Origin: Bifidobacterium breve
Lineage (GTDB): Bacteria; Actinomycetota; Acidimicrobiia; Acidimicrobiales; Ilumatobacteraceae
Assembly (NCBI GenBank): GCA_943325435.2
Contig: CALPPK020000065.1
Location: forward strand, 1-6,738
DNA length: 6,738 nt
Direction of reading: 5' to 3'
Within the stretch, counting starts at the first letter, position 1, and each line of letters begins with the position of its first letter. The position numbers and the translations under genes were made by a program. Below, in pieces: positions 1-5,628 of this stretch. A model generated the notes under the pieces. It saw nothing but the letters and a program-made list of their open reading frames with translations. It did not search any database and was not told where the DNA came from.

Positions 1-1
1 A

Positions 2-1021
2 TGGACCGTCCTTGTTTTGGTATTCCTTTTCATCCCAATCTTGTTGGTGGTATTTCATTCGTTCAACGGTGGAAATTCCTTCACTATTTGGTCCGGCACG
101 CCAGGCGTGAAGTGGTGGGATGAACTGTTCGATGGTTCAGTGGCTTGGGCAGTGCTTATTCGCTTTGCAGCATTGTTCGTTGTGTCAGTCGTTGTTCGTA
201 AAGTTCTGGTGCGCACCACGAAGATCTCGCGCCGGTTGCTGAATTGGTCAGGACCAGCTGCGTTCGTTCTGGCTTTTGTAATCAACGGACTTTCAACCAA
301 CTGGTATGAAACAGTGTTCGGCTTTGCCAGCATTGGTGATGCAATTCGTAACTCATTTATCGCAGCGTTCGGCGCAACAATCTTGGCTGTAATTCTTGGT
401 GGATTTGCAGGCATCGCACTTGCTCGTCGACCTGGCGTGTGGACAAAAGTGTTTATGGCCACGGTGTTCTTGATTCTTGTGACACCCGAGATTATGGATG
501 CAATCGCGCTTGCTACATGGTTTCCTCGTATTGCAGATTTCCCGATTATCGGTTACCCATTCAAAAACGGTTGGGGCCCATTCAATGGCGGCATGAACAA
601 ACTGTGGGTCGGACAATCTCTGTATGCCAGTGCGGTTGTGACTCTCATTGTTCGTGCTCGACTTGCAGGTCTCGACGAATCGCTAGAAGAAGCGGCTGCC
701 GACCTTGGAGCGACTCCTGCTCGTGCATTCAGACAAATCACCTTGCCGCTTATTTCTTCAGCTCTTATTGCTGGTGGTCTTTTGTCGTTTACGTTGTGTC
801 TTGACAACGCTGTCATCTCGACGTTGATTAGTGAGGCTGGTTCCACAACGTTCCCTGTGGCTCTGCTGGGCGCAACCCGTAGCACCATTAAGCCTTTCTG
901 GGGAGTAGGGGCAGTAATTCTGTTCTGTGTCACTCTTGGCGCATTGTGGTTCGTCACCGTTGTCTTGCGTAGGTCTGGTAGTTCTTCAAGTGAAATCGCT
1001 GCCACCCTTGCTGGTAGTTGA
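2..1021 (+). CDS. ABC transporter permease, PotC-like (5' end outside window)
   Basis: Inner-membrane permease subunit of a binding-protein-dependent ABC importer, most like the polyamine/PotC branch. The frame is open from base 2, so the N-terminus lies upstream; a TTG at 17 is internal, not a credible start. The visible 339 residues begin in a first membrane helix ending at the motif HSFNGG (19-24), as in PotC. The coupling loop that contacts the ATPase is clear: EAA at 230-232, G236, then I246-x-LP (248-249). Further hydrophobic segments lie near 119-141, 150-172, 206-220, 251-265 and 296-318. PotC of E. coli has about 264 residues; this protein is at least 75 longer, mainly from an extra helical hairpin at about 44-97. 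The substrate is not shown by sequence; polyamine is a family-level guess. The matching ATPase, second permease and binding protein are presumably upstream. The solitary ABC ATPase at 3499-4302 is a different type and not its obvious partner. Confidence 0.9.
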   Translation, partial: WTVLVLVFLFIPILLVVFHSFNGGNSFTIWSGTPGVKWWDELFDGSVAWAVLIRFAALFVVSVVVRKVLVRTTKISRRLLNWSGPAAFVLAFVINGLSTNWYETVFGFASIGDAIRNSFIAAFGATILAVILGGFAGIALARRPGVWTKVFMATVFLILVTPEIMDAIALATWFPRIADFPIIGYPFKNGWGPFNGGMNKLWVGQSLYASAVVTLIVRARLAGLDESLEEAAADLGATPARAFRQITLPLISSALIAGGLLSFTLCLDNAVISTLISEAGSTTFPVALLGATRSTIKPFWGVGAVILFCVTLGALWFVTVVLRRSGSSSSEIAATLAGS

Positions 1022-1038
1022 CGTAGCGTTATACGTGT

Positions 1039-1962
1039 ATGGAACCTCCGAGTAGTCGCGCAATAGCTGTTCAGCCACACGACTCTCCTGAATGGGTGCG
1101 TGACGCAGTCATTGCCGGAGGCGGTCACATTGTGGAACCTGCTGATGCGTCAGCAATTGTGTGGACTGCGGCTCGTAACGCATCAGGTCTGCGAGAAGTT
1201 CTTGATTCAAATACTCATCTTGAGTGGGTACAAGTTCCTTTTGCAGGAATCGAAAACTTCGTGCCGATTCTTGATGACAGTCGTATTTGGACATGCGGAA
1301 AAGGGGTCTATGCAGAGCCAGTTGCCGAACATGCCCTTGCGTTAGCTCTTGCCGGCATGAGGCACATATCAAGTTATTCGCGGGCCACTCAATGGACCGG
1401 GCCGGCCGGTCGCAATTTATTAGGGTCTGCAGTCACCATCGTGGGCGGCGGAGGAATTACTGAATCTTTGGTTCGACTTCTTAGACCATTCAATTGCAGT
1501 ATCACTGTGGTGCGCCGAACGGTTGAAGATATTGATGGCGTTGACACTGTGGTGGGCCAAGAGAATCTTGTTGATGCATTGGCAGGCGCTGATGTTGTCT
1601 TCTTGGCCCTTTCACTGACACGAGAGACAATCGGTTTGATTGGCAAACCGGAGCTTGAAGTGATGGAACCTCACGCATGGATAATCAATGTCGCGCGCGG
1701 CGGTCATGTCGTGACAGATGATTTGGTGTGGGCATTACAGAACAACGTCATCGGGGGAGCAGCTCTCGACGTAACTGATCCTGAGCCTCTGCCCGAGAAT
1801 CATCCGCTGTGGTCACTTCCTAATTGCATCATTACGCCACATGTTGGAAATACTCCAGAGATGGCAGTGCCGTTATTGTCTGCTCGCATAACTGAGAATG
1901 TCAAACGTTTCATAAATGATGAGACCCTCATTGGTCTTGTTGATGTACGTCATGGGTACTGA
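1039..1962 (+). CDS. D-isomer-specific 2-hydroxyacid dehydrogenase family protein
   Basis: Cytosolic NAD(P)-dependent oxidoreductase, predicted to interconvert a 2-keto acid and a D-2-hydroxy acid; the substrate is unknown. The 307 residues fit the family (about 310-330). The Rossmann NAD-binding domain starts with the GGGGIT loop at 136-141, where the usual third glycine of GxGxxG is T141. The next strand ends in RR (159-160) instead of an acidic residue, which suggests NADPH preference. The catalytic triad is intact: R220 in NVARGG, E249 in DPEP, H268 in TPHVGN. The fold is completed by the split N-terminal domain and the C-terminal helix (about 280-296). ATG 1039 is the first start after an in-frame TAG at 1024; no clear Shine-Dalgarno sequence precedes it. 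It lies 17 bp after the permease stop and overlaps the next gene by 11 bp, so co-transcription is likely. A link to the permease substrate is possible but unproven. Confidence 0.88.
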   Translation: MEPPSSRAIAVQPHDSPEWVRDAVIAGGGHIVEPADASAIVWTAARNASGLREVLDSNTHLEWVQVPFAGIENFVPILDDSRIWTCGKGVYAEPVAEHALALALAGMRHISSYSRATQWTGPAGRNLLGSAVTIVGGGGITESLVRLLRPFNCSITVVRRTVEDIDGVDTVVGQENLVDALAGADVVFLALSLTRETIGLIGKPELEVMEPHAWIINVARGGHVVTDDLVWALQNNVIGGAALDVTDPEPLPENHPLWSLPNCIITPHVGNTPEMAVPLLSARITENVKRFINDETLIGLVDVRHGY

Positions 1963-2563
1963 ACGAACCCACTACCAAATTCTCGGTGTTTCTGCTGAAG
2001 CAAGTATTGATGAAATTCGGCGCGCATATCGGGCGCGTATACGCGCTGTTCACCCAGATGTCAACGTGAACTCAATTGATGAATCACAGCGAATAACTGA
2101 GATCAATTTGGCGTGGAAAACTTTGTCCAGTCCTCATTTGCGTCGTGCTTATGACTCGTCTGTTCTGACCACGAACTACTCGTCTGTCAGCAGTGGTGCC
2201 AGAAGTGCTGAGACATTCTCTACGTATTCCCCAGCTCGATTCCCGTGGAGGGGAATGATTATTGCCTGCGTCATTGGTGCGGCCTTAGTGTTGGTCGCCC
2301 ATGCAATGACATCACCAAGCGCCCCTCGCCCTGTTGATCAGTTGTTGTCATCCGGTTCATGTGTCAATATCGACACTTCGCTATCCGCAGTTGAAGTTGC
2401 TTGCACACTGCCTCACGATGCAGTTGTGGAGCAGTTAATTGCAATTGACCGTACATGTCCGTTGGAGATGGGTCAGTTCAGTGATCGACAAGGCATGGGT
2501 GTTGTGTGTGTCTTGCCAGCGCGGCCAGTGCCGGGCGAGCAATTGCCAGGTGTCCCAGGGTAA
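1952..2563 (+). CDS. Membrane-anchored J-domain protein
   Basis: Predicted DnaJ-type co-chaperone tethered to the membrane. Residues 6-68 form a J domain: HYQILGV at 7-13, the basic helix II, the HPD tripeptide at 34-36 that stimulates DnaK ATPase, then NLAWKTL in helix III and RRAYD at 64-68. A serine-rich linker (about 69-98) leads to one membrane helix (101-119). With the J domain in the cytosol, residues 120-203 would be outside. That part has four cysteines (137, 151, 169, 186) and a GSCV...V.CTLPHD pattern resembling actinobacterial septum-formation-type domains; this resemblance is from memory and tentative. It lacks the zinc-finger and C-terminal substrate domains of true DnaJ. ATG 1952 was chosen because it leaves six residues before the J domain; the in-frame ATGs at 1943 and 1916 would overlap the upstream gene further. 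Translation is probably coupled to the dehydrogenase gene. The client is unknown. Confidence 0.82.
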   Translation: MGTERTHYQILGVSAEASIDEIRRAYRARIRAVHPDVNVNSIDESQRITEINLAWKTLSSPHLRRAYDSSVLTTNYSSVSSGARSAETFSTYSPARFPWRGMIIACVIGAALVLVAHAMTSPSAPRPVDQLLSSGSCVNIDTSLSAVEVACTLPHDAVVEQLIAIDRTCPLEMGQFSDRQGMGVVCVLPARPVPGEQLPGVPG

Positions 2564-2590
2564 GTGCAGAAAACCAACCGTCAGGTTCCC

Positions 2591-2619
2591 TTGGCAATGG
2601 TCATGATGCTGGGCATAAG
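2591..2619 (+). promoter_or_regulatory. Possible promoter for the DUF3499 gene
   Basis: In the 73-bp gap after the J-domain gene there is TTGGCA (2591-2596), a 17-bp spacer and CATAAG (2614-2619), matching the -35 and -10 consensus at five and four of six positions. Transcription would begin near 2626, about 10 bases before the GTG start. Alternatively TATCGT (2624-2629) is a TANNNT-type -10 with the GTG at 2637 as the first transcribed base. No strong terminator hairpin is seen in the gap. Both readings are pattern-based only. Confidence 0.3.
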
Positions 2620-2636
2620 GAACTATCGTTGGGACA

Positions 2637-3080
2637 GTGCGTAAATTATGTGAAAGACCAGGATGCGCGGGTCTCGCTGAAGTGTCATACGGCATAGACA
2701 AAGCACAACTTTTGGTATGGGTTGATAACAGAGCAGTTCCGGAACGTGAATTGGCTGGCCGTCTGTGTCGGCGCCACGCAAATGCGCTCAGTGTTCCGCG
2801 GGGATGGACTATTGATGACCGCCGTGATGCTGTTCCCAAATTGTTTCGAGTTAACGATGATCCGCAGCCACCTCCGGTGACTCGTACAAAACGAGTTTCT
2901 CCAAAAAAAACAGAACGCGAGCGTCCTTCGCTTTTTGAAGGAAATCCTGACCCCGACGAAACGCAGGCAATTCCATGGTCACCGCGACTTGCGAAAACAG
3001 TTGAGTCAAATGACGAGCAACCGACTTTCGGGCGATTACTAGGCCGAGCGTTTGGTCAACAACCCAAAGAGGAAGAATAA
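2637..3080 (+). CDS. DUF3499 family protein, zinc-ribbon-like
   Basis: Conserved actinobacterial protein of unknown function. The N-terminal 57 residues carry the recognised DUF3499 layout: C5 and C10 in LCERPGC, a middle strand region, then LCRRHA (43-48) with C44 and H47, followed by the family-typical PRGW at 54-57. The two Cys pairs/His suggest a small zinc-binding fold (inference). Residues about 70-147 form a charged, proline-rich, probably disordered tail with basic (RTKR, KKTERER) and acidic stretches; it ends in EEE. The start is GTG 2637, which puts the first cysteine at residue 5 as in relatives; no ATG fits as well. The GGGA just upstream is too close to act as a normal ribosome binding site, so a leaderless or very short leader is possible. 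The next gene starts 5 bp after its stop. Confidence 0.85.
   Translation: MRKLCERPGCAGLAEVSYGIDKAQLLVWVDNRAVPERELAGRLCRRHANALSVPRGWTIDDRRDAVPKLFRVNDDPQPPPVTRTKRVSPKKTERERPSLFEGNPDPDETQAIPWSPRLAKTVESNDEQPTFGRLLGRAFGQQPKEEE
3069..3075 (+). promoter_or_regulatory. Ribosome binding site of the SRPBCC gene
   Basis: GAGGAAG lies 10 bases before ATG 3086, within the last codons of the DUF3499 gene. It is the only convincing Shine-Dalgarno sequence I find in front of any gene in this window, and it supports the chosen start. Confidence 0.6.
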
Positions 3081-3085
3081 GTCAG

Positions 3086-3511
3086 ATGCAGTATTCGTCT
3101 GATGTAATCGTGTCTGTCGAGCCAGCCGTAGTGCACCCGCACGTTGCAGACCTTGCTCGTTACGTCGAGTGGATGCCAATGGTGCATGACGTCGAGCCCG
3201 CAGGTGACGGAGTGTGGAATGTTGAACTTCGCGCAAAGGTTGGAGTGTTTGCTCGGTCAAAGCGATTGCGTATGAAACGAACCGTGAACACGCCACAACA
3301 GATTGTTTTTGAACGTGATGAGATTGATGGACGGCGACATTCACCGTGGAAAATGTCCGTTGCACTGCAGGCTGCTGAAGCTGGCTGTGTTGTAACGGTT
3401 GACCTTTCATATGGCGGGAATTTGTGGACCGCCGGCATTCTCGACAGGGTTCTTGCCGCTCAAGTTGATGCAGGAAAGACCGGATTAGTTCGCGTCGTTC
3501 AGGGCGCGTAA
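3086..3511 (+). CDS. SRPBCC (START-like) family protein
   Basis: Small 141-residue protein resembling the polyketide cyclase/dehydrase and lipid-transport group of the SRPBCC superfamily, a helix-grip fold with a hydrophobic cavity. What is seen: an N-terminal beta strand (5-11), a helical stretch with DLARYVEWMP (22-31) where family members have the conserved V..(Y/F)..W(M/L)P pattern, alternating hydrophobic beta strands through about 45-110 with PWKMSV at 88-92, and a C-terminal helix (about 113-138) that would cover the cavity. No catalytic residues can be named; the ligand is unknown. No signal peptide, so probably cytosolic. A Shine-Dalgarno sequence supports ATG 3086. It starts 5 bp after the DUF3499 stop, suggesting one transcript. 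Its 3' end overlaps the convergent ABC ATPase gene by 13 bp. Confidence 0.8.
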   Translation: MQYSSDVIVSVEPAVVHPHVADLARYVEWMPMVHDVEPAGDGVWNVELRAKVGVFARSKRLRMKRTVNTPQQIVFERDEIDGRRHSPWKMSVALQAAEAGCVVTVDLSYGGNLWTAGILDRVLAAQVDAGKTGLVRVVQGA

Positions 3512-4302
3512 GCAGTTAACCGGCCATTTGCTCGTTGTTCGAGCAGCAGTGAGGTTCCAAAGCATTCAGATAGTGAATCAGACGTCAAGGTCTCACGTAG
3601 TGGGCCAGATGAAATGATTTTTCCTTCCCTCATCAGCGCACAGTGCGTGGTGCTGATGGGAATCTCATCAACATGATGAGTTACTACTACAGAGGGCAGT
3701 TGCGGATTATCTGTTGCAAAGGTCTGAAGCAGTCTGATGAGATTTTCACGCCCACCAAGGTCAAGTCGAGCAGTGGGCTCGTCGAGCAATAGGGCAATCG
3801 GGTCTGTCATCAATGCGCGCGCAAGAAGAACGCGCTGCTGCTCGCCAGATGACAAAGCACCGAGTTCTCGATCTGCGCACCATGCAACACCGAGTCGGTC
3901 GAGACACTCCACAGCTCGTTGGGTGTCTTGTTCGGAGTATGAATGCCACCAGGTCTCTAGTGCGCCGTTCTTTGCAGACATGACGACTTGAGTGGCAGTG
4001 AGAACTGGTCGAATCTCCGACGCAAGCGAGGCTGACATGTATGCAATACGAGGTCGAACCGGGCGAATGTCGAATGTTCCTAATGCACGGCCTTGCACGA
4101 AGATGTCTCCGGACGATGGATGGAGATACAACGACAGAACACGAAGCAGTGTGGTTTTTCCGCAACCATTGGGGCCAAGAATTACCCATCTGTCGGTAGG
4201 CGACACGGAAATAGATACCGAATCGAGGATGTAGCGACCTTCCCTGACGATGCTGACATTGCTCGTTTGTAGAACTGGCGAAACATCGGACTCGTTGGGC
4301 AC
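3499..4302 (-). CDS. ABC transporter ATP-binding protein (solitary, ModF/YlmA-like)
   Basis: Single nucleotide-binding domain. Motifs in the 267-residue form: Walker A GPNGCGKTT (43-51), signature LSSGEQQ (150-156), Walker B ALLLDEP (170-176), D-loop ARLD (178-181) and switch histidine H209 in VVTHH. At the Q-loop the sequence reads YMSAS (88-92), so glutamine is replaced by alanine (A91), as I recall for the ModF/YlmA-like ATPases, which also share the following EIRPVLTA-type stretch. No permease gene adjoins it, so its role (transport or another ATP-driven function) is open. Start: GTG 4302 gives the usual short lead-in before the first strand. An ATG at 4338 (279 residues) is in frame but would overlap the divergent kinase start; GTG 4308 is a third option. 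The 3' end overlaps the SRPBCC gene by 13 bp. Confidence 0.85.
   Translation of the reverse strand: MPNESDVSPVLQTSNVSIVREGRYILDSVSISVSPTDRWVILGPNGCGKTTLLRVLSLYLHPSSGDIFVQGRALGTFDIRPVRPRIAYMSASLASEIRPVLTATQVVMSAKNGALETWWHSYSEQDTQRAVECLDRLGVAWCADRELGALSSGEQQRVLLARALMTDPIALLLDEPTARLDLGGRENLIRLLQTFATDNPQLPSVVVTHHVDEIPISTTHCALMREGKIISSGPLRETLTSDSLSECFGTSLLLEQRANGRLTAYAP
3529..3545. other. Small inverted repeat near a convergent gene junction
   Basis: TGCTCG, a 5-base loop and CGAGCA form a perfect 6-bp stem starting 17 bases beyond the SRPBCC stop codon, inside the last codons of the ABC ATPase gene. No T-run follows on the + strand, so it is not a canonical terminator; it could be a weak or Rho-assisted end signal for the SRPBCC transcript, or chance. 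Confidence 0.2.
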
Positions 4303-4308
4303 GAACAC

Positions 4309-4314
4309 ACGGTA
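4309..4314 (-). promoter_or_regulatory. Possible -10 element for a leaderless ABC ATPase mRNA
   Basis: Read on the - strand this is TACCGT, a TANNNT-type -10, followed by 6 bases and then GTG 4302. That spacing would place the first transcribed base at the start codon. No convincing -35 is seen upstream. The element falls in the short gap between the divergent ATPase and kinase genes. Confidence 0.25.
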
Positions 4315-4336
4315 TCGGGCATGGCAGAGTAGAGAC

Positions 4337-5290
4337 ATGGTCGTCTCTGCACACGAGGAACTTGAGCACGGGTTGGCTCACGTCTTGAACGCTGCCAGCA
4401 TCACAAATCTTCAACGCTTATCGGGCGGAGCCTCGCGCGAGACGTGGCGTTTCACAGCCGATGGCGAGGGGTACGTACTGCAACGGGTGCGCGCAGGCAC
4501 AGTTGGTGGCTTTCAAGTTGAGCCAAAGGTTTTGTCTGCGGCACATCGCGCCGGCGTTCCAGTTGCTGAGTTGGTGGTGGACGGCGCAGACAGAACTGAA
4601 CTGAATTCTCCTTTCATGATCGTGCGTGCAGTTGAAGGCGAAACAATTGCTCGCAAGATTCTCAGAGATGACACATTTGCTACAGCGAGAAAAGTCCTGA
4701 CTACACAATTGGGTGTAGCGGCTGCGCATCTACATCAAATTGATGCCGCTTCAATCCAAGGTCTTGTGGCCGATGATCAGATGAATAGATACCAGACAGT
4801 TCTTCGAGACCTTGGAGAGCCTCATCCGGTCTTTGAAGCGACGTTTCGCTGGTTAGAACTAAACAAGCCCGAGTCAACTTCGGCATGTTTAGTTCACGGG
4901 GATTATCGACTCGGCAACATCATGGTGAATGAAACCGGTTTAGAGGCGATTCTCGACTGGGAACTTGCTCACATCGGAGATCCGATGGAAGACCTTGGGT
5001 GGTTGTGTGTACGTGCGTGGCGGTTCGGAGGGGCATTTCCTGCAGCAGGCCTTGGTACATATGACGAACTATTTGATGCATATGCCTCTGTTGCCGGGGT
5101 TCGGCCAAACCCTGAAGTCGTGCGTTGGTGGGAAATACTCGGCACGTTGAAGTGGGGGATCATCTGTATCTCTCAAGCGGCAACGCATCTGATGGGAATT
5201 GCGCGCAGTCACGAATTGGCCGCCATTGGTCGCCGTGTGTGTGAAAACGAATATGACCTGATTGAACTACTCGCCGAAAGAACGCAATGA
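4337..5290 (+). CDS. Phosphotransferase family protein (APH fold, ACAD10/11 kinase-like)
   Basis: Kinase of the aminoglycoside phosphotransferase/choline kinase fold, in the branch related to the kinase region of ACAD10 and ACAD11 rather than antibiotic-resistance enzymes. Seen in 317 residues: the glycine-containing nucleotide loop LSGGASRETW (28-37), strand YVLQR (46-50) where the classic lysine is replaced by Q/R as is common in this branch, candidate helix-C glutamate E62, Brenner motif HGDYRLGN (187-194) with D189 as catalytic base and N194, and the metal-binding DWE (207-209) followed by IGDPMEDLGW (213-222). By analogy with ACAD10/11 the substrate could be a hydroxyacyl-CoA; this is inference. 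ATG 4337 was preferred over an in-frame ATG at 4250, whose extra 29 residues lie antisense to the ATPase gene and look unlike the family. Its stop overlaps the next start as ATGA. Confidence 0.87.
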   Translation: MVVSAHEELEHGLAHVLNAASITNLQRLSGGASRETWRFTADGEGYVLQRVRAGTVGGFQVEPKVLSAAHRAGVPVAELVVDGADRTELNSPFMIVRAVEGETIARKILRDDTFATARKVLTTQLGVAAAHLHQIDAASIQGLVADDQMNRYQTVLRDLGEPHPVFEATFRWLELNKPESTSACLVHGDYRLGNIMVNETGLEAILDWELAHIGDPMEDLGWLCVRAWRFGGAFPAAGLGTYDELFDAYASVAGVRPNPEVVRWWEILGTLKWGIICISQAATHLMGIARSHELAAIGRRVCENEYDLIELLAERTQ

Positions 5291-5628
5291 CAGCCCCACA
5301 TGACCGTCCAACTGCTACAGAACTTCTTGAAGCTCTTCATGAATGGATGGAGCGCGACTTATTGCCCGGTGTAAATGGGCGTTTGCAATTCCACACACGA
5401 GTAGCAATCAACATGATTGACATTGTTCGTCGTGAACTTGAACTTGGTCCAGATCAAGAAGCCAGACACCAAGAAGTTCTGTCGTCGTTCGGAATGGGTG
5501 ACGACGCAGAATTAGCGGCGGCGATTCGTAGTGGTGAGTTTGATTCAGATCTTGTGGATGTTCTGAATCGGTTACGCCCTGTGGTTGAAGACAAAGTGCG
5601 AGTAGCGAATCCGCGTTACTTGCTCTGA
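5287..5628 (+). CDS. DUF6285 domain-containing protein
   Basis: Protein of 113 residues, unknown function, recognised as DUF6285 from the TATELLEALHEW start (9-20), DLLPGVNGRLQFHTRVA (24-40) with its conserved G-R-L-x-F-H-x-R-V-A, and RRELELGP (48-55). It is predicted to be mainly alpha-helical with no signal peptide, membrane helix or catalytic motif. Members are, to my knowledge, usually encoded beside an ACAD10-like phosphotransferase and often an acyl-CoA dehydrogenase. Here the ATGA overlap with the kinase gene indicates translational coupling and a probable partner or accessory role for that kinase. No dehydrogenase gene follows; instead its last 13 bp overlap the convergent rlmN. Confidence 0.83.
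   Translation: MTAPHDRPTATELLEALHEWMERDLLPGVNGRLQFHTRVAINMIDIVRRELELGPDQEARHQEVLSSFGMGDDAELAAAIRSGEFDSDLVDVLNRLRPVVEDKVRVANPRYLL

Noticed and set aside
1..16. ATG at the very first base as a gene start
   Set aside because: It is in a different frame from the permease; the permease frame begins at base 2 and is open to the window edge.
553..1128. Long open frame on the - strand (191 codons)
   Set aside because: It is antisense to the permease, which has clear helices and the EAA motif; the antisense translation has no recognisable domain and is rich in Arg, Thr and Ser as expected of a shadow.
2575..2595. Imperfect inverted repeat (AACC...GGTT with outer CCAA...TTGG) as a terminator
   Set aside because: The stem is about 4 bp, the outer pairing needs a bulge, and no T-run follows.
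2506..2697. Short + strand open frame between the J-domain and DUF3499 genes
   Set aside because: It overlaps both neighbouring genes in another frame and has no motif or ribosome binding site.
2435..2839. Open frame on the - strand spanning the gap before the DUF3499 gene
   Set aside because: It crosses the end of the J-domain gene and the recognised DUF3499 core in antisense, and its translation shows no family features.
4250..4336. Upstream ATG extension of the kinase
   Set aside because: The extra residues are antisense to the N-terminal coding part of the ABC ATPase and do not match the family N-terminus.
3761..4414. 217-codon - strand open frame overlapping the ABC ATPase and kinase genes
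   Set aside because: It is a shifted frame of the ATPase gene, rich in Cys, His and Arg, while the ATPase frame carries all ABC motifs.
4337..5290. Aminoglycoside resistance phosphotransferase
   Set aside because: The motif set and the adjacent DUF6285 gene match the ACAD10/11-like metabolic branch instead.
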